This document shows, in pieces, positions 1 to 8,300 of a DNA stretch of 31,541 nt (position 1 is its first letter; every line of letters begins with the position of its first letter). Under the pieces are notes generated by a model, which was not told where the DNA came from, did no database searches, and saw only the letters and a list, made by a program, of their open reading frames with translations. The DNA is from Bacteroidota bacterium. GTDB taxonomy: Bacteria; Bacteroidota; Bacteroidia; Bacteroidales; UBA10428. Made by a program: the position numbers and the translations under genes. The stretch is from assembly GCA_017860375.1 (NCBI GenBank), contig JAGDMB010000003.1, forward strand, positions 1 to 31,541. The letters are read 5' to 3'.

Positions 1-285
1 GATATGAATTTTATCACCGGGATGGATCAAGAGATTGATATATTGATCTTTATGAATGAATAAGATGTAAAAATTAGGATGATCGGTAAATCCACGCAGT
101 TCGAATGTGCCTTTTCCGCTGATGAGGGCTGAATCCACCGGAAAGGTTCCCGAGAGAGAACGCTGAAAAAGGTAAATGGCAACATCTTTTGCACCTTCCA
201 CATTTCCCTCAATTTTAAAATTTTCCTTTTTACCCGAGCAGGAAGATAGAAGAACCAAAAGGAACAGCAAGGGATGCAATCTCAT
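1..285 (-). CDS. DUF4369-type lipoprotein, N-terminal part (runs off window)
   Basis: Reading the minus strand from an ATG at 285 gives 95 uninterrupted codons to the window edge. The protein begins with a lipoprotein signal peptide (MRLHPLLFLLVLLSSC, lipobox LSSC, Cys16), so it should be lipid-anchored in the envelope. The rest is a beta-rich segment with the pattern of DUF4369: F-x-I-x-G near residue 24, then VDSALISGKGTFEL and LLIHPGDKIHI. In Bacteroidota this domain usually precedes a thioredoxin/AhpC-TSA domain in periplasmic thiol-disulfide proteins; that part would lie outside the window and is inferred. An in-frame ATG at 306 would add seven residues; 285 gives the more normal signal peptide. 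The gene is divergent from the debranching-enzyme gene. Confidence 0.8.
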   Translation of the reverse strand, partial: MRLHPLLFLLVLLSSCSGKKENFKIEGNVEGAKDVAIYLFQRSLSGTFPVDSALISGKGTFELRGFTDHPNFYILFIHKDQYINLLIHPGDKIHI

Positions 286-310
286 ACCTGTGATACCGTT
301 AATCATAGTT

Positions 311-318
311 CAAATATA
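311..318 (-). promoter_or_regulatory. Bacteroidetes -7 promoter element for the DUF4369 lipoprotein
   Basis: On the minus strand this reads TATATTTG, an exact match to the phylum-specific -7 consensus TAnnTTTG, about 25 bases upstream of the start at 285. I see no clear TTTG -33 box at the expected distance, so only half of the promoter is supported. Confidence 0.4.
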
Positions 319-431
319 TATTTTTCCTTTTACATTCCATTGATAGACGAGCGGATTTCACTTAATTTGCACTGATTCTTCTTCCGGGAGTGGATACATT
401 CGCCCGGACGGATAGAAAGGACCGGTTTCAG

Positions 432-522
432 GGATTTTTTTTTTTGGTGGAAGCAGAACAAATTTCCGGCTTAGACTGTTAATAGCTCAGGGCTGATGAA
501 GGACATCCGAAAAAAAAAATCC
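432..522. repeat. Long inverted repeat with poly-T / poly-A arms
   Basis: The arms are GGATTTTTTTTTTTGG (432-447) and CCGAAAAAAAAAATCC (507-522). They pair over all 16 positions with a single T-G wobble and enclose 59 bases. They lie in the 294-base divergent intergenic region (286-579) between the lipoprotein and debranching-enzyme genes, which otherwise shows no gene. The arms could form a long hairpin in RNA or a cruciform in DNA. They resemble neither a standard terminator nor a recognised insertion-sequence end. Confidence 0.6.
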
Positions 523-579
523 AAACATCACTTTTTTCGTTAATAATTTAATAACTTGTGTACTAAAATTAAATGTTGT

Positions 580-2532
580 ATGACCTATTTAAATTTTGAT
601 AAAACACAGCTGATCAACCTCGAGTATTCATTAAGCAAGGAAATTGTAAGAAGCAACAGGGCAGGATCTTACTGGTCTACCACCCTTGTATTCTGCAATA
701 CGAGAAAATACCATGGTTTACTGGTAACTCCCGTTGAGCATCTCGATGGTGACAGGCATGTTTTGCTCTCTGCCTTTGACGAGACCATCGTGGAAAACAA
801 AAGTGAATTCAATCTTGGAATACACAAATATCAGGGTGATGTTTATTCCCCCAAAGGGCACAAATACCTTCGCGATTTTCATGCCAATCCCATTCCCACG
901 CATGTGTATCGTGTGGGGGGTGTGGTCATTAAAAAGGAGAGCATTCTGGTCGGATATAAGGAACTGGCATTGTTGCGGTATACCATTGTGGAATCGGACC
1001 TGCCTATTAAATTAAGATTCAGGCCATTTCTGGCTTTCCGGAATATCCATTCCCTCAGCAAGGCCAATCTTTATGCCAACACCAAAGTCAGGCATGTCAA
1101 CAATGGGATAAAAACAAAACTTTACGACGGCTATCCTTATTTGTACATGCAATTTTCGAAAAAGGTTGAATTTGTCCAGGTACCGGACTGGTATTATAAC
1201 ATTGAGTACAGTGAAGAATTGAACCGGGGATATGATTTCAAGGAAGATTTGTTTGTCCCGGGCTATTTTGAAATGTCCGCCAAAAAGGGAGATGTCATTG
1301 TTTTCTCCGCTTCAACGGAAGAAATGCATCCCGACCAACTGAAAGAGGAATTTGAAACAGACCTGGCGAAAAGGATACCCCGCACCAGTTTTAAGAATTG
1401 CCTGATCAATTCGGCCCAGCAATTTATTGTCAAGGGGAAGAAGAAAACGGAGATTATTGCCGGTTTCCCATGGTTCGGATCCTGGGGCCGCGATACCTTT
1501 ATTTCGCTTCCCGGCCTCACGTTATCGATTGGGGATGAAAAAACCTGCAAGGAGGTATTGGATACGATGGTTCGCAAGCTAAAAGGAGGCCTGTTTCCCA
1601 ATATGGGTTCCGATGACAGCCCTGCCTTCAACTCGGTGGATGCTCCCTTGTGGTTTTTCTGGTCACTGCAGCAATATGCGCATGCGATAAAATCCTATGC
1701 ACCCGTATGGGCGAGTTACGGAGATGCCATGAAAGCCATTCTGGAGGCTTACCGGAAAGGGACTTCGTTTGGGATAAAAATGGATGATAACGGTTTGATC
1801 TATTCCGGTGAAAAGGGAAAAGCACTGACCTGGATGGATGCAGTGGTCAACGGGAAACCCGTAACCCCGCGCATTGGTTATGCCGTGGAAATTAACGCGC
1901 TTTGGTACAATGCGGTTATGTTTGCGCTTGAATTGGCAAAAAAGGCCAAAGACAATGATTTTACCAAAGAATGGTTATCTTTGCCGGCTCTTATAAAAGA
2001 ATCCTTTTTAAAGCTTTTCTGGGACAGTAAAAAGGGGTATCTTGCAGACGTTGTATATGAAGACAGTAAGGATTGGTCCATCAGACCCAATCAGGTTATT
2101 GCGGTAGCCCTTGAATATGCGATGCCGGATAATGAAATGAAAAAGGGTGTGCTCACGGTAATTGAAAGAGATTTGCTGACATCAAGAGGATTGCGTACTC
2201 TTTCTCCGCAAAATGAGAATTATAAGGGAATTTATGAAGGAAATCCAGCACAGCGGGATAAGGCTTATCATCAGGGAACGGTATGGCCATGGCTTCTGGA
2301 GCATTTCTGCGAAGCCTATCTGAGCCTTTATAAGGAAAGCGGCCTGTTTAAGGTCAAAGAATTGCTGAATGGATTTGAGGAGACGATTACGGAATATGGC
2401 ATTGGCACCATTGCCGAAATTTATGACGGTGATCCACCACATCACCCGCGTGGAGCTGTATCACAGGCATGGAGCGTAGCCGCCTTGCTCAGGATCATAG
2501 AGAAAATTGAGAAATTTTCAGTGAATAGTTGA
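580..2532 (+). CDS. Glycogen debranching enzyme (amylo-alpha-1,6-glucosidase, GH133)
   Basis: The 650-residue cytoplasmic enzyme hydrolyses alpha-1,6 branch points of glycogen or limit dextrins. The N-terminal domain (about 1-270) has the family signature SNRAGSYWSTT followed by NTRKYHGLLV. The (alpha/alpha)6-barrel catalytic domain follows, with GFPWFGSWGRDTF at residue 295, DAPLWFFW, SGEKGKALTWMDA, RPNQ at 502 and HQGTVWPW at 564, all typical of archaeal and bacterial GH133. I chose the ATG at 580 because the protein then begins MTYLNFDKTQLINLEYSLS, like its Bacteroides relatives; a TTG at 556 would add eight residues. It heads a plus-strand run with a GT4 gene (40 bases downstream) and a GH57 gene, a grouping known from Bacteroides. 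No convincing promoter was found upstream. Confidence 0.93.
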   Translation: MTYLNFDKTQLINLEYSLSKEIVRSNRAGSYWSTTLVFCNTRKYHGLLVTPVEHLDGDRHVLLSAFDETIVENKSEFNLGIHKYQGDVYSPKGHKYLRDFHANPIPTHVYRVGGVVIKKESILVGYKELALLRYTIVESDLPIKLRFRPFLAFRNIHSLSKANLYANTKVRHVNNGIKTKLYDGYPYLYMQFSKKVEFVQVPDWYYNIEYSEELNRGYDFKEDLFVPGYFEMSAKKGDVIVFSASTEEMHPDQLKEEFETDLAKRIPRTSFKNCLINSAQQFIVKGKKKTEIIAGFPWFGSWGRDTFISLPGLTLSIGDEKTCKEVLDTMVRKLKGGLFPNMGSDDSPAFNSVDAPLWFFWSLQQYAHAIKSYAPVWASYGDAMKAILEAYRKGTSFGIKMDDNGLIYSGEKGKALTWMDAVVNGKPVTPRIGYAVEINALWYNAVMFALELAKKAKDNDFTKEWLSLPALIKESFLKLFWDSKKGYLADVVYEDSKDWSIRPNQVIAVALEYAMPDNEMKKGVLTVIERDLLTSRGLRTLSPQNENYKGIYEGNPAQRDKAYHQGTVWPWLLEHFCEAYLSLYKESGLFKVKELLNGFEETITEYGIGTIAEIYDGDPPHHPRGAVSQAWSVAALLRIIEKIEKFSVNS

Positions 2533-2572
2533 AATTCAGAGTGAATAGTATAATATAAAGAAATCATACCGT

Positions 2573-3079
2573 ATGCGTGTTTTAATGTTTGGCTGGGAAT
2601 TTCCGCCGCATATTTCAGGAGGGCTGGGCACAGCTTGTTATGGACTGACAAAAGGATTGAATCAGATCGGAGGTGTGGAAGTGCTTTTTGTGGTTCCCAA
2701 GGCATACGGTGATGAAGACCAAAGTCGGCTTTCGCTGATTGATGCAGGTGAGGTTACCGTGAGCAAGCGCATGGTTGACTATAAAGGCTTTTTCAGGCGC
2801 ATCCATTTTATTGAAGTCGGTTCTTCCATTATCCCGTACACCACACCTGAGGAATATGAAAAACTCATGTCGAAGGATGAAAAGGGGAATCGTTTGCTCG
2901 TGAATACTTCCTTTTCAGGAAAACTTTCTTTTACCGGCGGATATGGACCCGACCTTTTTCAGGAAATTGCCAATTATGCCGCCATTGCTTCCATCCTGGG
3001 TGTTTCAAATAATTTTGATGTCATCCACGCCCACGACTGGTTAACTTACCCGGCTGGCATTGCGGCGCTGACCGGGTGA
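2573..3079 (+). CDS. GT4 glycosyltransferase, N-terminal fragment (disrupted gene)
   Basis: This 168-residue ORF encodes the first Rossmann domain of a GT-B glycosyltransferase of family 4, probably acting in alpha-glucan synthesis given its neighbours. It starts MRVLMFGWEFPPHISGGLGT, the glycine-rich donor/acceptor loop of the family, and ends with FDVIHAHDWLTYPAGIAA, after which the reading frame hits TGA at 3077-3079. Homologues continue here with a conserved stretch carrying an HxH(A)T-type motif and a linker helix before the second domain. That stretch is absent, and the second domain resumes in another frame. The piece is therefore probably the 5' half of a gene broken by a deletion, either real or an assembly error. 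A separate short functional protein is less likely. Confidence 0.8.
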   Translation: MRVLMFGWEFPPHISGGLGTACYGLTKGLNQIGGVEVLFVVPKAYGDEDQSRLSLIDAGEVTVSKRMVDYKGFFRRIHFIEVGSSIIPYTTPEEYEKLMSKDEKGNRLLVNTSFSGKLSFTGGYGPDLFQEIANYAAIASILGVSNNFDVIHAHDWLTYPAGIAALTG

Positions 3080-3741
3080 TTGCGGTGAGCAATCTGACCC
3101 GGAATATTATTATTGAAAAATACGGTATTAATCCGGACAAGGTTGTAACCGTGCATAATGCGGTTGAACCCCTGGAAAACAGGGAAAGTCTGAAACGTGA
3201 AAAAAGCATTGAGGATAAAATTGTCACTTTCCTTGGACGTGTTACTCTGCAGAAAGGGCCTGAATATTTTGTTGAAGCTGCCCATCTTGTTTTGCAAAAG
3301 ATGAAGAATGTCCGTTTCGTCATGGCAGGCAGCGGTGATATGCTGAAGCATATTATTCACCGGGTATCGGCTCTGCGCATGGGAGACAGGTTTCATTTCA
3401 CCGGATTTCTGAAAGGTGAAGATGTTTTCACGATGTATTCCCTCAGCGACGTATATGTAATGCCCTCCGTATCGGAACCTTTCGGAATTTCGCCCCTTGA
3501 AGCCATGCAGTCGAATGTGCCGGTCATTATATCCAGGCAGTCGGGGGTTTCTGAAATTCTTGAGCATGCCATTAAGATTGATTTCTGGGACATTCATGCC
3601 ATGGCCGATGCCATTTACGGAATTCTGCAATACGACGGTTTGTCATCCATGCTGCGCAGTAATGTCAAAGAAGAGGTCGATAACCTGAAGTGGGAGAATG
3701 CAGCTATGAAAGTAAAGGAAGTGTATAATGCTGTTTTATAA
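3076..3741 (+). CDS. GT4 glycosyltransferase, C-terminal fragment (disrupted gene)
   Basis: This 221-residue ORF opens with GTG at 3076, overlapping the stop of the upstream fragment by four bases. It encodes the nucleotide-sugar-binding domain of a GT4 enzyme: VTFLGRVTLQKGPEYF, then FTGFLKGEDVFTMYSLSD, then the E-x7-E motif in SEPFGISPLEAM (E134 and E142), which binds the donor. The bases just before the ORF still read as Asp-Arg-Val-Ile-Ala-Val, so the coding homology extends slightly upstream of the GTG, as expected for the remainder of a longer gene. The two fragments total 389 residues against about 420-430 for intact relatives as I recall them. Coupled translation through the GTGA overlap is possible, but a working enzyme is doubtful. 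Confidence 0.8.
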   Translation: MIAVSNLTRNIIIEKYGINPDKVVTVHNAVEPLENRESLKREKSIEDKIVTFLGRVTLQKGPEYFVEAAHLVLQKMKNVRFVMAGSGDMLKHIIHRVSALRMGDRFHFTGFLKGEDVFTMYSLSDVYVMPSVSEPFGISPLEAMQSNVPVIISRQSGVSEILEHAIKIDFWDIHAMADAIYGILQYDGLSSMLRSNVKEEVDNLKWENAAMKVKEVYNAVL

Positions 3742-3765
3742 AACACAACATCAATATAAATCGAT

Positions 3766-5220
3766 ATGAGGACTATTTGTTTGTATTTCCAGATTCATCA
3801 GCCATTCAGGCTAAAACGATACCGGTTTTTCAATATCGGGAATGACCACTATTACTATGATGATTACATGAATGAATCCATCATGCGAAAGGTAGCGGAT
3901 CGTAGTTATCTGGTGGCAAACAAGGTGCTCCGGCAGATCATAAAAGAGTACGGAACTCAATTCAAAGTGGCTTTTTCGATCTCAGGCATTGCTCTCGATC
4001 AGTTTGAACTTTATGCACCCGATGTGCTTGAAAGTTTTCAGAAGCTGGCAAAAACCGGCAGTGTGGAATTTCTGGCCGAAACCTATTCCCATTCCCTGGT
4101 AGCCCTTAAGGATAAAAACGAGTTTGCCCGGCAGGTGGACGAACACCGGCAAAGGATAAAGCATTACTTTGACATGGAGCCGACCGTATTCCGGAATACG
4201 GAACTTGTCTATTCGGATACTATCGGTGCAGATGTGGCAGATATGGGTTTTTCAGCTGTGCTGACAGAAGGAGCCAAACATGTACTGGGATGGAAAAGTC
4301 CGAATTATATGTATTGCAATGCTCTTAATCCCCGTCTGAAAGTGCTGCTGCGCAACTTCAGGCTGAGCGATGACATTGCATTTCGCTTTTCCAACCAGGC
4401 CTGGTCAGAATTTCCGCTTACCGCTGAAAAATTTGTTACCTGGCTGAACAAGATGGATCGGAAAGAAGAAACGGCAAATATCTTTATTGATTATGAGACT
4501 TTTGGCGAACATCAGTGGCTTGAATCGGGCATTTTCGATTTTCTGAAAGCACTCCCCGGGGCTGTCTTTCGTAATTCAAAATTCACCTTTGCCACTCCCA
4601 GTGAACTGGTGCAGCATCTTCAACCCATATCCTCCATTAGTGTGCCGTATCCCATATCGTGGGCGGATGAAGAAAGGGATCTTACCGCATGGCTGGGGAA
4701 TGACCTTCAGAAGGATGCTTTTAACCGCCTTTATTCGTTGACCGAAAAGGTTAACCGGTGCACGGATCTCCGCATACGGAAGGACTGGAAATACCTTCAG
4801 TCCAGCGATCATTTTTACTATATGTCCACCAAGTTTTTCTCGGATGGGGAGATTCATGCCTATTTCAATCCGTATGAATCGCCCTATGATGCCTATATTA
4901 ATTATATGAATGTACTCAGCGATTTTTCCATACGTTTGAATGCTCTTGTTCCCGAAACCAATACCGACCAGGAAATTGTGAATCTTACCAAAGTCATTGA
5001 CGAGAAACAGGAACTTATCCGGAAATATGAAGTTGAGCTGAAAAGACTCCGATCCAGCAAGGCTAAGATCACCTCCGTTCATACCATCAAACCTTCTGCA
5101 AAAAAAGCCGGCAAACCTGCCGGCGGTAAGAAAACATTGAAAAGGGCAAAACCGGGACCCGTAAAAAAGGTCACTGTAAAAAATGTTAAGAAAACATCGC
5201 GTGTTAAGAAAAATAAATAG
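3766..5220 (+). CDS. GH57 family alpha-amylase / glucanotransferase with basic C-terminal tail
   Basis: The 484-residue protein belongs to glycoside hydrolase family 57, retaining enzymes that cleave or transfer alpha-1,4-glucans; here it is probably cytoplasmic. The conserved regions are visible in order: FQIHQPF (residues 8-14), AETYSHSL (104-111), FRNTELVYSD with the likely nucleophile E146, and FIDYETFGEH with the candidate acid/base D242. The hydrolase part ends near residue 405. A short predicted coiled coil follows (DEKQELIRKYEVELKRLRSS), and then about 50 residues made almost entirely of Lys, Ala, Pro, Gly, Thr and Val. The tail is highly basic and is not part of the catalytic family. 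It lies 24 bases after the GT4 gene, likely in one operon. Hydrolase versus transferase activity cannot be decided from sequence. Confidence 0.9.
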   Translation: MRTICLYFQIHQPFRLKRYRFFNIGNDHYYYDDYMNESIMRKVADRSYLVANKVLRQIIKEYGTQFKVAFSISGIALDQFELYAPDVLESFQKLAKTGSVEFLAETYSHSLVALKDKNEFARQVDEHRQRIKHYFDMEPTVFRNTELVYSDTIGADVADMGFSAVLTEGAKHVLGWKSPNYMYCNALNPRLKVLLRNFRLSDDIAFRFSNQAWSEFPLTAEKFVTWLNKMDRKEETANIFIDYETFGEHQWLESGIFDFLKALPGAVFRNSKFTFATPSELVQHLQPISSISVPYPISWADEERDLTAWLGNDLQKDAFNRLYSLTEKVNRCTDLRIRKDWKYLQSSDHFYYMSTKFFSDGEIHAYFNPYESPYDAYINYMNVLSDFSIRLNALVPETNTDQEIVNLTKVIDEKQELIRKYEVELKRLRSSKAKITSVHTIKPSAKKAGKPAGGKKTLKRAKPGPVKKVTVKNVKKTSRVKKNK

Positions 5221-5235
5221 AACTATTTTCTTTTC

Positions 5236-5265
5236 TTTGTTTTCCCATCCCATACGGTATTTTTG
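5236..5265 (+). promoter_or_regulatory. Promoter for the synthase-phosphorylase fusion gene
   Basis: TTTG at 5236-5239 and TATTTTTG at 5258-5265 match the Bacteroidetes -33 and -7 consensus (TTTG and TAnnTTTG), 18 bases apart. The expected transcription start near 5272 leaves a leader of about 33 bases before ATG 5305. The large fusion gene can therefore be transcribed separately from the upstream debranching/GT4/GH57 genes. Confidence 0.6.
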
Positions 5266-5304
5266 GGTATTCACAGTTTCGGTTGAATAAAAATTGTATT
5301 GAGC

Positions 5305-8300
5305 ATGAAGAATATTATTACACCTGATTTTTTGTTTGAGGTTAGCTGGGAAGTTTGCAATAAAGTAGGAGGTATTCATACCGTAATTGCCACAAAGGCT
5401 TTGTCTGTTGTCAGTGAATTAAAAAACAATTATATCCTCATCGGACCTGATCTCATCAAGGAAGAATCGGGTAATCCTGAGTTTGTCGAAGACTCCAAAC
5501 TTTTTTATGCCTGGCGGCGACAGGCTGAGTCGGAAGGGTTGATGATCAGGATTGGTCGTTGGAAAATAAACGGATACCCGATCGCCATTGTACTTAATTT
5601 TTCGAACAGCTTTCAGAATAAGGACAAGATTTTTTATGAATTGTGGGAAAAATATAAGCTGGATTCCCTGTCGGGGCAGTGGGACTATGTTGAACCCGCT
5701 CTTTTCGGGTATATGGCCGGCAAGGTGATTGAAAGCTATATAAAATTCAATCTTACCACAAAGGACCGTATTATTGCGCAATTTCATGAATGGATGACAG
5801 GTACGGGTTTGTTGTACCTGAAACATGCCCTGCCCCAGGTTGGAACGGTTTTTACTACCCATGCCACGGTTGTAGGCCGCTGTCTGGCCGGTAATAACAG
5901 GCCCTTGTACAAGAATCTCCTGACCTATGATGCTGACGAAATAGCAAAAGAATTCAGCATTGTTTCCAAACAATCCATCGAAAAACTGTCCGCAAGTCAA
6001 GCCGATGCCTTTACTACCGTCAGTGAGATAACAACCCATGAATGCAGGCAGTTTTTACAGAAGCAGGTCGACCTGATCACTCCCAACGGATTTGACGATT
6101 CCTTTGTTGCCACCGGCGAGAAGTTCGAACAAAAACGACTGGAAGCCCGGCAAAAACTAACTGAAATTGCTGAGCTGGTACTGAATCAGCCTTTTGAAAA
6201 GCCTCCTTTTCTGATCGCTACGAGTGGCCGCTATGAATTTAAGAACAAGGGCATTGATTTGTTCATCGATGCACTGGGATTACTGAACAAATCCGATGGA
6301 CTCGATCGGCCTGTACTCGCTTATATACTCATTCCGGCCAATCATTATGGCCCGCGCAAAGATTTACTTTCCGGCCAGGCCGGCGAAAACATACCGGTCT
6401 CCGATTCTCTGTACCTTACCCATAACCTGCATGATGCGGAATGGGACGCCATCCTGAACCGTATTAAAAAGGCCGGTCTCGGCAATACACCTGAGGAAAA
6501 GGTTAAAGTGATTTTTGTCCCTTCCTATCTGAACGGAAACGACGGGATCTTCAACATGCCGTATTATGATCTGCTGATCGGGCTGGATCTCACTGTTTTT
6601 GCCTCCTATTATGAACCCTGGGGATATACACCTTTGGAAAGCCTTGCATTTTCTGTGCCGACCGTAACCACATCCCTGGCTGGTTTTGGTTTGTGGATCC
6701 TGAAAGAATGCAATTCCGAAGGGAACTGTATCGATGTTATCGAGCGCAATGACGACAATGACGCGGAAGTCGTATCCAAAATTGTTGCGGCTGTTGAATC
6801 CAAATATGCCTTAAAACCGGAAGCGATGGAAAAGGTTCGGGAAAAAGCCTATGCCATTTCCCGCACGGTACTGTGGAAAACGCTGATCCTTTATTACAAG
6901 GAAACGTACGACCTTGCCCTCCAGCAGGCTGCCAGCCGCAGGGATCTGTTTGTACAGATCGAGGAAAGGCCCATTGAAATGATCCATGAGTACGTTTCTC
7001 CGGTAGTGAATGCACCGGTGTGGAAAAGGATCATTGTCAAATCCACTTTGCCAGAATCCCTGTCACCCCTGAATGAAATAGTACAAAACCTTTGGTGGAC
7101 CTGGGATATTGAAGCACAGGAAATCCTGGAAAGCATCCATCCCGAAATCTGGAACAAATGTGACCAGAATCCGGCTATACTCTTTGAACAGGTAGCGGTT
7201 GAAAGGTTAAAGCAGTTAAGCGAAGATAAAAAATACGTGGATAAAATACACAGTGTTTACAAGCGGTTTAAAGCATATGTAAGCGAAAAAATAACCGATG
7301 CCAAACCCAGTATTGCCTATTTCAGCATGGAATACGGATTGCATAATTCGCTGAGGACCTATTCGGGAGGCTTGGGTGTTCTTGCGGGTGATTATTTAAA
7401 GGAAGCCAGTGACCATAAAGTAAATATTGTAGCCATTGGATTGCTGTACCGGTATGGATATTTTACACAGCAGATCACTACAAGGGGAGAACAGCAGGCT
7501 TCCTATGATTTTCAGCATTTCTCAAAACTGCCCATTAAACCCATCAAGGATGAAAATGGCCATTTCAAGATAATTTCGATAGTCCTGCCCGGCCGGGTGA
7601 TGCATGCCAGGATCTGGGAAGTTGCTGTCGGACGTGTAAAACTTTATTTGCTTGACACTGATTTTGAGGAAAACAGTGAGGAAGACCGTTCCGTGACGCA
7701 TCATTTATACGGAGGAAATAACGAGAACCGACTGAAACAGGAATTGCTGCTTGGTATTGGTGGTATCAGGGCTTTGGAGGTGCTTCACTGGAAACCGGAT
7801 CTCTACCACAGCAACGAAGGTCACAGTGCTTTTATCGGACTTGAGCGGATGCGCAATTATATCCAGAATGACAAGCTATCCTTTGCCGAAGCCCGGGAAA
7901 TCGTACGATCATCCACTCTGTTCACGACCCATACACCCGTTCCGGCCGGGCACGATGCCTTCGAAGAAGACATGCTGCGGAAATATATCGGACATTATCC
8001 GGAAAGGCTCAGAATAAACTGGAACGAGCTTATGGCATTGGGACGGACAACGGTCAACAGCTGGGATGAAAAATTCAACATGAGTTTTCTTGCCGCCCAT
8101 CTTGCCCAGGAAGTGAACGGAGTAAGCATGCTGCATGGAACCGTTACCCAGGAGATGTTCAGAAAACTCTGGCCCGGGTATCTGCCCGAAGAGCTTCATA
8201 TCGGGTATGTCACAAACGGCGTGCATTTTGCGACATGGACCGCCAAAGAATGGAAAAAACTTTACCTGCATTATTTCGGAAAGGATTTTGGACAAAACCT

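Noticed and set aside
3046..3630. Long minus-strand ORF of 194 codons opposite the glycosyltransferase
   Set aside because: It lies antisense to clearly homologous GT4 coding sequence and its translation has no recognisable domain or signal; it is a mirror of the codon pattern of the real gene.
4576..5379. 267-codon minus-strand ORF opposite the GH57 gene
   Set aside because: It overlaps the whole conserved C-terminal part of GH57, the promoter of the fusion gene and its start. The translation is low-complexity and matches no family.
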